A stretch of 64,000 nt of DNA, taken from contig OY986969.1 of assembly GCA_963920575.1 (NCBI GenBank), forward strand, positions 10,475,096-10,539,095, in the 5' to 3' direction. The notes beneath the pieces are model-generated. The model had not been told where the DNA came from. It worked only from the letters and a program-made list of their open reading frames with translations, and did no database searches. This DNA is from Narthecium ossifragum (lineage: Eukaryota; Streptophyta; Magnoliopsida; Dioscoreales; Nartheciaceae). Positions within the stretch are counted from its first letter, which is position 1. Each line of letters opens with the position of its first letter. Made by a program: the position numbers and the translations under genes. Shown here piece by piece: positions 19,790 through 30,007 of this stretch.

Positions 19790-21963
19790 TGTCACGCCCC
19801 GACCCGCGTAGGCCCAACCGGGCCGGGCGACGCGAACCGGAACCTAAACTACTGCGGAAATTTTGGCGAGGTTTCCCTCTAATCATAGTGGTTACCCTAG
19901 CAATCATAACCATCATGTATTATACAATCATTTAGAATTTCAAAGACTGAAACTGGATATATATTACAAAACCTCAAAACAGGGAAATTATACATTAAAC
20001 GCCACTTCACCAAACACCGGCCCGGTAGGGGCGACCGAAGAAGAGCAAGCGCCAGCACCTGCAAAACGCATCCCGGGTAGGAGTGAGCACTAAGCTCAGC
20101 AGGGACACTACACTATGACACTCACAAGGGAGGGAACACAACAGTGTCGCCTCCAAGTTTACCCTAGGTGTATACAAGGGTCCCATAATCCTACCGGAAG
20201 TCCGTGAACGCAGGCCCAAAACACTGCATACTCTCAACAGGACACATAACACTGTTTGGCGGGCCAGCACATCGCTGGGCAAGCACTCCTTCTCCCAAGA
20301 GTTTAAGGACACCGGACTCCGGCTACACTTCGGATAAGACTTTGAAGATGACACGACCTCTAAACCTCAAACAACATGTATTCAGGTCAAACTAATCCTA
20401 TCATCGAAAGTGACTGAATACTACAAATCGAGTCCTGGACCAAGCAACCCGCAACGGTCCTAGAGCTAGATCCGGGCTACCCGAAGCCCCAGATCGGCAA
20501 CGCCCTACACAGATGCAACTAATGCGCAACACAATGCATTGTATGGACATACGCAGGATAATACAGATAATACAGTATGTGATGATATATCAAACAAGGT
20601 CTGGGCACGACACCCTGCCGGCCCGGGGTGGTGAACAGGTAAATAAGGTCTAAGGAGCTGCTGCAGTGGTACCACCACTAACTGCCAGCAGTCCACCACA
20701 ACACCTACATCGGGAAGCAGCCCCGCAAACAACAGCTTACAGATAAAACCCTCGGCGCACGCCGGCATGCGAGGCTAAGGAAAGCTGTAGGGCTACCCGC
20801 CCGTTTATTCTAAACACCCCGGGAGTCATCACTCCCTCGGTTCACCACTGCCCTATTATAGGGCTAACATGCTTAAATATATGTACCATGTATTAAGACA
20901 GTAATGAAAACCGTACATGCAAAGCCCCGCGAGCAAAACAAGATAAATTTCCTCTCTCTGTCATAGTCGGATCGATCCCTCCCCCAAGGGAGGATCGATC
21001 CCTCTAATAACAGAGAGCGAACTCCCCATACCGCGCCGAGTCCGATCGATCCGTCCTCCCAGGAAGATCGATCCGACTCGCGATAGGGAACGTCCCATGC
21101 TATCCAAGGCACCGGGATCGATCGCCCTCACCCGGGACCGATCGATCCTGCTCGGGTTCAGCATGACCAACAAGGATGGATCGATCCATCTCACAGACAG
21201 ATCGATCGGTTGGGTTCTCCGGCAAACCAACGACTAGAAATACCGTCGGAAAACTCCACGAAATCCCACAAAACCTTCGGATCTAGTAGTACGAAGCATC
21301 ACGAATCCAAAACCGGCGGAAACACAATAAGATCTAAGCATAAGAACATCGACAGCCGGAAAAACTTCCAAAAACCCGAGAAAGTAGGTAGGAATCCCTA
21401 CCTAAGCAATAGCAGCTTCAATTCCAGCTGCTAGGCCTTGGATCATCCACTAACTCTTCGAAATCCAGGAATTCTCTGCCCAAGAATCCGGTTTTCGAAA
21501 GAGATTCAAGGAGGAAGGTTGCGTTTGTTTTATAGGCAAACGAACCGACTTAGCAGGATCGATCCGTCTAAGGAGACCAATCGATCCAGCCAAGAGAGCG
21601 ATCGGTCTCGATCCAGCCAAGGGAACGATCGATCCAACCAAGAGACCGATCGATCCTTCTCCGAGTCCGATCGATCCGTCCCAAGAGACTGATCGATCCT
21701 TCTCAACGATCCACGTTCCTGTCATTGAGCGATTGATCCTTCTAGCAAGGAAGGATTGATCCCTCTTTCACAGGAAGCTGGACTTGGGTTAAAACTTAAA
21801 CCCAAGCCCGGATCTTTCGATCCCGGGTCCCACTAACCATTCTGGCCAAACATTACCACAAACATGGTCAGTGTGTGCACACGCGGGTGTGAAACAAGCC
21901 GACAAGGCGAAATTTACCAAATTGTCCTTACGATCCACAAGAGTAGAGGGACGGGTCCTCACA
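19790..21963 (-). mobile_element. Solo LTR, Tekay-type, inserted in a related LTR
   Basis: This complete LTR of 2174 bp begins (minus strand) TGTGAGGACCCG at 21963 and ends GGGGCGTGACA at 19790. The flanks are TGCAC (19785-19789) and CGCAC (21964-21968), a 5-bp target-site duplication with one mismatch. The interrupted LTR reads continuously across the site when compared with 44340-44360. There is no internal region, so this is a recombination-derived solo LTR. It has a minus-strand TATA box (21527-21535) and many ATCGAT-centred sites between 20969 and 21760, including pairs at 20969/20992 and 21043/21065. Confidence 0.88.
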
Positions 21964-22113
21964 CGCACCTTTAAAACGCAGCCCGGGTAGATGTGAGCAC
22001 TAAGCTCAGTAAGGTTCTACACTACGATTCACAAAAGACGGAGGGAACACAACAGTATTGCTCCCAAGCTAGGCCTTGGTGTACTACGGGTTTCATAACC
22101 CCACCAGTGTCTC
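21964..22113 (-). mobile_element. Older Tekay-type LTR, part 2 (minus strand)
   Basis: It continues 19448-19789 with AAACGCAGCCCGGGTAG, GTGAGCACTAAGCTCAG and CATAACCCCACC. It ends near 22113, where minus-strand Athila integrase sequence begins. Confidence 0.75.
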
Positions 22114-22727
22114 TTGGTATCCAACCATGGTCAATTTCAAACGGTGCCCATTGACATTGAATTTGCTCCTATTCCTTTCATTCTCAATTTCAACAGCACC
22201 ATGAGGAGATACTTGTGTCACTCTGAACAAACCCATCTATGTGGATCTTAATTTACCTAGAAAGAATTTCATTCGTGAGTTATAAAGTAAAAGTTCATAC
22301 CTTGTGTGAACTCCTTCCGTTGTATTGCTTTGTCATGATAGAGCTCGGTCCTTTCTTTGTAGATTTTAGCGTTCTCGTACGCTTCATTCCGCAGCTCATC
22401 CAATTCGTTCAATTGCATCTTCCTCCTGTTCCCAACTTCCCTCATATCAAAATTCAGCTGCTTTATCACCCAATAGGCCCTATACTCCAATTCCATTGGT
22501 AGGTGCCATGCTTTGCCAAACACAATTCGGTAAGGGCTCATACCAATAGGAGTCTTATGTGCAGTGCGATAAACACAAAGAACATCATTCAATTTCGCCG
22601 CCCAATCCTTCCTTGTAGTGCCAACAACTCGCTCCAAGATCGTCTTAATTTGCATATTGCTCACCTCAACTTGTCCCGATGTTTGAGGTTGGTACGGAGT
22701 TGCTACCCGATGGGTGATGTTGTACGT
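22114..22727 (-). pseudogene. pol: Outer Athila integrase C-terminus
   Basis: On the minus strand it encodes the end of integrase: [20 protein letters not shown], then [20 protein letters not shown], then EFTQGMNFY. It is the same family as 35017-35772, with small frameshifts near its 3' end. At 22727 it is broken by the inner Athila element; the rest continues at 41886. The interrupted word is GATGTTGTAC|TTCTTTAA, with TACGT and TACTT as target-site copies. Confidence 0.85.
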
Positions 22728-23288
22728 TGATGAATAAATTTTATATCTCGCAAGTATACGAATCGGTGCAATCAGTATAGCAGCAAGACGAGTATCGTAC
22801 CCACAGAGATTTTTAGAGATTATTAGAGTAAAACGCTAAAGAACATAAATGAAAGAAAATAAGGAAGGGAAAATAAGAAATATGAAGTATCGAAAATAGA
22901 TGATCTAATAACGAAATAAGAAAACGATAGAAATAGGATGGATGAATACTAAGGTTCCGATTTCACCATAACATCCTCATTCTATGCATTGAATCAATCA
23001 AGATTTTAGTTTAATTCCAAGGGCTCGTTCTTCCGGTATGATGATCCGTTCGGCCGCGGTATTCACCAAGTACCCTCAATTAACCCTAGCTAATGAACCC
23101 ATAACTAAGTGTTAACCAAGAATCCATTATGCTCTGAAGAACAATCATGAACCAAGAATTGTCTTAGCTTAAATCCGGCCTCGACATAAACTCATTCATT
23201 CATAGATCCTGCAAGATTAGGGAATGAACCCTCGCCCAATCTCACATAAAACAATCGATAATACTTTTATTGGCCAAATAAAGGTATT
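22728..23288 (-). mobile_element. Inner Athila 3' LTR, terminal part
   Basis: On the top strand it starts TGATGAATAAATTTTATATC and aligns with 40419-40979 of the 5' LTR with about 23 differences. Its last five bases, GTATT, are the target site of the Sirevirus. Confidence 0.9.
23284..23288. repeat. Sirevirus target-site duplication (left)
   Basis: GTATT, repeated exactly at 32951-32955. The uninterrupted Athila 5' LTR reads AAAGGTATTTAAGATC at the same place. Confidence 0.92.
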
Positions 23289-24454
23289 TGAAGGTCCAAG
23301 AGGGGGGTGAATTGGACTCTTTTCGAAAATCTAGTTTAATGGAAAAATCAGATAGTAGAGAAACTACACTTTAAATGCTTGTAGATGAGATGAAACTAAA
23401 GCAAGAAGGCATGCAAGAATACAGTAAAGAGAGTTAGAGAGATGACACCGATTTATAGTGGTTCGACCCAACTCTTGGTCTACGTCCACTTCACTCAAGG
23501 CTCTCCTTGAGGTTCCACTACTTGCAAATCCCTTACAAGCTTTTCCCCCAAGCTTCCTGGTGCTTGGTGACCTTACAATCACATCCAACTCCTGTTGAAC
23601 AACTCTCAAGATACTTCTTCACACTTGAAGAAGGTTTACAAAGGTTTTAGCTCAAGGAGAATAAGTAGAAATCTTTCCTAGAACTTGCTCAAATGATCTC
23701 AATAATAATGATAAAAGTTGTGGCAAGTTTACATGAAGAGACTACTTATAGATGGGCTTCAACCAGCTCAACAAGAAGCCCCAACGGCTCCCTGCAACTC
23801 TCCAACGGCTAGTTTTTTACTCTGCGCGCTCCTGGCGGTCGATCCGTCCATCGTCCGTCACGTATAAAAAACTCAGCCTCTTTGGTCGACGGTCGATCCA
23901 CGCATCGTCCGTCGCTCTCACGGTCGACCGTGACATCGACCGTCACATCGTCCGTGAGCCTCTGTTGAGAAAGTCGCTTCCCAGGGTCGATGCTCCGATC
24001 GACCGTCGCTCCTTGACTTTTCTTCATATATGCGCCACGGTCCACCGCCGCATCGACCGTTGCATCGTCCGTGAGCCTCTGTCAAGAAAAACGCTTCGGA
24101 CGGTCGATGCACCGATCGACCGTCGCGTCTCCACTTTCTTCATTGATGCGCCACGGTCGACCGCCACATCGACCGTCGCATCGTCCGTGAGCCTCTGTCA
24201 AGAAAAACGCTTCCGACGGTCGATGCACCGATCGACCGTCGCGTCAATACGCATATAGCCATGTATGAACCATTCATCACGGTCGATCCATGGATCGACC
24301 GTCTCATTCCCACGGTCGATCCTTGCATCGACCGTGAGTACAAAATAGCTTTAATATTGAATTTAATATCTCCAATTAAAAGGGTAATATTATTAAACAT
24401 ATATTTTATCATTTAATGTATATTGGCATCATCAAAACAAGGTTAGGATCAACA
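23289..24454 (-). mobile_element. Sirevirus 3' LTR
   Basis: The top strand starts TGAAGGTCCAAG and ends AGGATCAACA. A minus-strand TATA box (TATAAGTAGT, 23741-23750) lies downstream, in the transcription direction, of a dense palindrome array (23827-24337), so the array sits in U3. A polypurine tract adjoins the LTR at 24455. Confidence 0.92.
23827..24337 (-). repeat. Sirevirus LTR palindrome array, ~117-bp tandem units
   Basis: Inverted half-sites ACGGTCGAT and ATCGACCGT recur with a 6-bp spacer, for example GCACCG, CCATGG (which makes 24279-24302 a perfect 24-bp palindrome) and CCTTGC (24312-24336). The marker TCCGTGAGCCTCTGT occurs at 23951, 24068 and 24184, giving three tandem units of 116-117 bp. 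The array is repeated in the other LTR (32337-32833). Sireviruses are known to carry repeated palindromic motifs in the LTR; this is the local version. Confidence 0.85.
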
Positions 24455-24937
24455 ATCTCCCCCTTTTTGATGATGACAATCCTTTTAAATGTGATGATAA
24501 AATATTTTGACTCCCCCTTAATCAATGCATCCTTTTCTTCCAAAAAATGTGTTCTAAAGTTATTTTTCAAGATGCACACAAGTCACATATCTTTAAAATG
24601 ATATTAAAAGTTCCATTCAAGATATGTTGACATAATAGTTTGGATTTTAGCATGTTCACTTCTTTTCAATAATGACATTTATGCTTTCATGAAGTGATTT
24701 CATATGGAATTATAACATAGTAACATTGTATTAATACATCAAGCAATTATCCAAACACAACTTCATTTCATTCAAAAGGTTCCAACATTTCCATACAACT
24801 TCCATTCAAAATCATTTGGAAAACTTTGAACTTACAAGACTTTCAATTCAAAACAAAGTTTTTCAAAATACAAAAGTAAGAAATGTAGAAATGTAGGGCT
24901 TTGACATTCATCACACCACACTTTTTCTCCCCCTTTG
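24455..24937 (-). other. Three Sirevirus polypurine tracts
   Basis: On the minus strand, AAAAAGGGGGAGAT lies directly next to the 3' LTR (24455-24469). Further copies, TAAGGGGGAG (24511-24520) and CCAAAGGGGGAGAAAAAG (24921-24938), lie 50 and 470 bp upstream in the element's orientation. The adjacent one is the functional candidate. Multiple tracts are a known Sirevirus trait. Confidence 0.8.
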
Positions 24938-24973
24938 GCATTATCAAAAAGAGGTAAGGAGGATTAGGATCAA

Positions 24974-26203
24974 CTAGAGGCTTTCTGAAAGAGTGCTAGG
25001 TGGAAATTCAGTCTTGATGTAGGTGAAGATCTCATCAAGTTGCTGAGACACTTTGGCTTGATCTCCGGTGATGTTTGCTTGGGAAATCTTGATGTCTTCT
25101 AGACTCATTTCCATTCTCCCCATTCTAGCTTCAAGATCATCAAGCCTTTGTGCCGTGGTTCGACGAACTCGGCTACTAGAGGCTTCTCCCTGATGTTCTT
25201 CAAGCAAAGGCTCTCCCCCTATATTTTCTTCTCCATGCTCCTCTTGAGGCTCATCATCCTCATCGGCACTGAGCTGAGGCCAACCGAGGCCTAAAGCTCG
25301 TTTGGCGGCCTTCATCCTCTTGTAGGTGGATTTGTTGAAGGGTTGGGAAAGGGGTTTGCGTTCATCCTCGGCTAGGTTTAGGGTGAGGGCTTTGAAAATG
25401 TTTGTTAGGAGCCCCCCAAAAGGAAGTGATTGCCTAGCATTTAGATTTAGCATTTCCTTGATAATTAGATAGCCTAGGTTAAGAGGTTTTCTCCTAACCA
25501 TGCAAGAAAGAACATAGGCATGGATAGGTTTCAGATTATCATGATGGCCAAGCTTGGGAAATAGGTTTGTTCATAGGAAGTGGGCAAGCTCCCTAAATTG
25601 TTGGTTGAGGCTATTTAGTTCTATAGGTATTTTCTCAACTAGTAGAGGCTTGAGGATTGCCTTTGTCCCTAGTTTATCATGATCAGCTCTATTTAGATCC
25701 TCATGGGAAGTGAAGTAAATGCACTCTCCTGAATTAGGTGCACTAAGTAGCTCATTCAACCATTCTATGGTAATTTTGATTTCATTACCATAGACATAGC
25801 TAGTAATGGCTACATATCCCTCATCATCTATATCCTCACTCATATTGCAATAAAAATACCTAATCATTTCAGGATAGATGTATTGAGGCATCTCTAGGAA
25901 TTTGTCCCATCCCATATCAGTGAAGAATCTCTCAACTACATGTTTTTTGTTTAAGGGCAATTGTAAGGCTCTACCCGAGACTACGAACTTATCCTTAAAA
26001 TCAGGCCAGGATTTATACCTCTCCATATCTAGGAAGAAGTACTCGTCGTAGGAGGGGGTAGGTTGAGGATTGGATGAAGAACCTCCTTGAGCTCCTTTAG
26101 CTTTCTTGGACCCAGCTTGCTTCTTTGGTGCTGCCTTCTTCCGTTTCCCAGGTGAACTTGGTTCCTCAGGTGGTGGAGGGCCAACATTCTTGGTACGAGG
26201 CAT
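24974..26203 (-). pseudogene. Sirevirus third ORF (env-like position), one stop
   Basis: About 410 codons follow pol on the same strand, in one frame broken by TGA at 25571-25573 (an Arg or Trp codon by position). The N-terminus is basic and lysine-rich (SPGKRKKAAPKKQAGSKKAK), which could be a nuclear signal. The middle (MIRYFYCNMSEDIDDEGYV, ITIEWLNELLSAPNSGE) resembles the putative plant transposon protein domain found in plant retroelement ORFs. The C-terminal ~75 residues form a coiled coil (RLDDLEARMGRMEMSLEDIK). I see no membrane segment, so a true envelope role is not supported. Function is unknown. Confidence 0.65.
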
Positions 26204-26395
26204 CTCCAGCTTGTTAGGGTTTTTGAGTGGGAAGGAGGAGATTGGTTTGAGAAGGAGAGGAGGAGGAGTGTTGGCTGCGGGTGTTTTGAGAAACTAGGGC
26301 ACGGTCGAACCAGGGAAATGAGTGAAGGGGTTGATCGGGAGTTATAAGGAGAGATTTGAGTGGAAAAGACTTAAAAGCCCCGACTGAAGTTGTCA

Positions 26396-26670
26396 CACGG
26401 GCCGTGGCGGTCGACCGTAGGAACTTGGCGGTCGACCGTCGCGAGCATTATGTTTTTAAAAAAATGTCGCACGGTCGATCCGAAGACTTGGCGGTCGACC
26501 GTCGCACATATTTTGTCGCACGGTCGATCCAACGAAGTTGGCGGTCGACCGTGGCACACAATGGGTCTGAAAGTTACATCCCACGGTCGATCCGAGAACT
26601 TTGCGGTCGACCGTCCAGTGCGAAGGTACGCACGGTCGACCGTCAAGAAGGCTGGATCGACCGTCATCCC
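26396..26670 (-). repeat. Second Sirevirus palindrome array, between pol and ORF3
   Basis: GCGGTCGACCGT occurs repeatedly (near 26409, 26431, 26491, 26544, 26604), alternating with CACGGTCGATCC, then CACGGTCGACCGTC near 26630. Units of CACGGTCGATCC-N9-GGCGGTCGACCGT recur about every 55-60 bp. The half-sites are the same as in the LTR, so both noncoding regions of the element share a motif. Confidence 0.85.
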
Positions 26671-26876
26671 CAGAAAGTGAGTTTTGAAATTCAATTTAAA
26701 ATCATTTTTAAATCAAAACATCACAAATCTTTGCAAGCACGTGTAACTAAATATTATGAGACAAAAATCACTCATTAATCATAATATTAACTTAATTTAC
26801 CAAAATTGAGCATTCAAGTAGAATATGGTATGAAAAGCAGTTAAAGAGGTGACCATACCTTTTCCTTTTAGCTCCT

Positions 26877-29800
26877 TTATTTTGGACATCCATTGGACAT
26901 CCCAAGCTCCCTTAGTAGATAGAGAATTCTGTCTTCACTCAAGGGTTTGGTTAGAATATCAGCAATTTGATGTTCGGTGCTAACAAACTCAAGTGCAATG
27001 TCTCCTTTTTGTGCATGATCACGAAGGAAATGATGTCTAATCTCTATGTGCTTTGTTCTAGAATGCAAGATGGGATTTTTAGATAAATTTATGGCACTAG
27101 TGTTGTCACATCTAATGGGCATTTTGCCTACATGTATTTCATAATCTTCCAATTGCATTTTCATCCAAAGCAATTGTGCACAACAACTACCCGCCCCAAT
27201 ATATTCCGCTTCGGCGGTGGATAAAGCAACTGAATTTTGCTTCTTGGAAAACCAAGAAACAAGTGCATGACCAAGAAAGTGACATGTGCCACTTGTGCTT
27301 TTTCTATCAAGTCTACATCCGGCAAAATCCGCATCGGAGTAGCCAATTAGATCAAAGGATGATCTTCTAGGATACCACAAACCATAATTTTGGGTTCCTA
27401 TTAGATATCTAAAGATCCTCTTGACCGCAACTAAATGAGATTCCTTAGGACATGATTGATATCTTGCACAAAGGCAAACGCTAAACATGATGTCCGGCCT
27501 ACTAGCGGTCAAATAGAGTAAAGACCCAATCATCCCTCTATAAAGTGTTTGTTCAACGGGTTTCCCATCTTCATCTTTGTCTAGCTTTAGTGTTGTACAC
27601 ATGGGGGTTCTATAAATTTTGGATTCTACAAACTCATATTTCTTGAGTAGGTCTCTAGTGTATTTAGCTTGATTAATAAAGATCCCTCCTCGAGTTTGCA
27701 TGATTTGTAAACCAAGAAAATAATTGAGTTCACCCATTAAACTCATCTCAAACTCACTTTGCATGCGTGTGGAAAATTCTTCACAAAGTTTATCATTTGT
27801 AGAACCAAAAATGATATCATCAACATAAATTTGAACCAAGAGCAAGTCTTTGCCTTTTGATTTGGTAAACAATGTAGTATCAATTTTTCCTCTACAAAAA
27901 TCATTATCCATCAAGAATTTGCTAAGCCTTTCATACCAAGCTCTAGGAGCTTGTTTTAATCCATATAAGGCTTTAGTGAGTTTGAATACATGATCCCTCA
28001 ATTTATAGTCTTCAAAACCGGGGGGTTGTTCAACATAGACTTCTTCTTTTAGTAAACCATTCAAGAAGGCACTCTTAACATCCATTTGATATAATTTGAA
28101 ATCTTTGTAAGATGCAAAAGCTAGAAGTAGTCTTATTGCCTCAAGTCTAGCTACCGGTGCAAAAGTCTCATCAAAATCAATTCCTTCTTGTTGATTGAAC
28201 CCTTTTGCAACTAGTCTAGCTTTATTCCTTGTAATTGTTCCCGATTCATCCATCTTGTTTCTAAACACCCATTTAGTACCTATAACGGGATGATCATGAG
28301 GTCTAGGTATCAAATTCCAAACTTCATTTCTTTCAAATTGATTCAACTCTTCTTGCATTGCTAGGATCCAATGATCATCCTCTAGTGCTTCCTCTATCGT
28401 TTTAGGCTCAATTTGAGATAGGAAGGCTAGATTTGCACAAGTATTTAAAGAAGATCTAGTTTGGATTCCTCTTGATGGTTCACCAATTATTAATTCCTTT
28501 GGGTGCGAAGATGCATACTTCCAATCCTTTGGCAACTCATGATGTTGATCACTAGGTATAATCTCAAGAGATTCCTCAAATCTAACATTCAATTCTTCAA
28601 CATCATTTTGGGTTTCATCCAATAAGTCTTTTGATTTGTCATTTGGGATTTCCTCATCTTTACCATTATCAATTCTATTAGGAATTAAAATCATTTCATC
28701 AAATGTCACATGCATTGATTCTTCAACCACCAAAGTCCTTTTATTGAATACTCTATAACTCTTACTTCTTCCCGAATACCCAAGAAAGACTCCTTCACCG
28801 GATCTAGCATCAAATTTTCCAAGAGTATCCTTGCCATTGTTCAAGATAAAACATTTACACCCAAAAGCTCTAAAGTACCCAATATTTGGAATTCTTCCTT
28901 TCCAAAGCTCATAGGGGGTTTTCTTCAATATGGGTCTCAAGGTTACTCTATTTATCACATGGTAAGAGGTATTGATTGCTTCGGCCCAAAAATACTTGGG
29001 AAGATTATTTTCACATAATAAAGTTCTAGCCATGTCTTGTAGGGTTCTATTCTTCCTTTCAACAACACCATTTTGTTAAGGGGTTCTAGGTGAAGAGAAG
29101 TTATGGGAAATCCCGTTGTCATTACAAAACTTTTCTAGAAGGGAGTTCTTGAATTCTCCTCCATTATCACTTCTAATGCATGTAATGAGAATACCTTTCT
29201 CATTTTGGACTCTTCTACAAAAGTTGGTGAATTCCTCAAAGACTTCATCTTTGTGTGCAAGGAAAATCACCCATGTGAATCTAGTGTAGTCATCTACTAA
29301 CACAAATCCATATGAGCCACCACCTAAGCTAGTTGGTTTAGTAGGCCCAAAAAGGTCCATATGAATCAGTTCTAGTGCTCTTGTGGTAGAAACTACATCT
29401 TTAGACTTGAAAGAGGATTTTACTTGTTTTCCTCTTTGACATGCATCACAAATCTTGTTTTTCTCAAATTTGATCTTGGGAAGTCCAAGAACAAGGTCTT
29501 TTCGAGAAAGTTTGGATATTAAATCCTTGTGAGCATGCCCAAGCCTTCTAAGCCATAACCAAGAATTTTCATTTAAAGCACTTAGACATAGATCATCATG
29601 GCAAACAAGATCATTAAGATAAAATGTGTATACATTACCATCACGATGTCCTACTAGCAAGATTTTATCACTAAGAGCATTCTTAACATAGCATTTTGAG
29701 TCTTCAAAAATAACTTTGTTACCTCTATCACATAGTTGACTAATGCTAAGTAAGTTATGTTTCAAACCTTCAACTAAGAGAACATTTTCAATAATAATGG

Positions 29801-29987
29801 AAGAGGTTTTACCAATATTGCCAATGCCAATGATTTTTCCTTTTCCATTATCCCCAAAAGTCACCATTCCTCCATCTTTAGGTTGAAGGGTTGAGAACAT
29901 GCTCCTTTCACCCGTCATATGTCTTGAGCATCCACTATCAAGGTACCATCTTTTAGCCTTTGAGTTGGTCTTGATCTTGGATCTCAT
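26877..29987 (-). pseudogene. pol: Sirevirus pol: protease, integrase, RT, RNase H
   Basis: One frame of about 1036 codons is broken by a single TAA (29076-29078) that fits CAA to TAA in the integrase core. Protease has WYLDSGCSRHMTG (DSG, near residue 20). Integrase has the zinc-binding CDACQRGKQ, the first Asp in LIHMDLFGPT, the second in IRSDNGGEF, and the Glu after the stop. RT shows [21 protein letters not shown] and the catalytic YVDDIIFGS. RNase H shows YSDADFAG and LSTAEAEYI. The frame opens just after the gag stop, with an apparent ATG at 29987 in a different frame from gag. Pol is probably expressed through frameshifting or re-initiation, as in relatives with split gag and pol. Confidence 0.88.
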
Positions 29988-30007
29988 GCAATCCTACAAA
30001 TAGGAGA

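Noticed and set aside
23752..24258. 168-codon open frame in the Sirevirus LTR, repeated at 32248-32754
   Set aside because: It is a by-product of tandem palindromes (VDAPIDRR repeats); identity between the two copies only reflects LTR identity.
23827..24337. CRISPR-like repeat-spacer array
   Set aside because: Repeats are palindromic LTR motifs with degenerate spacing inside a plant retrotransposon; no cas genes and eukaryotic context.
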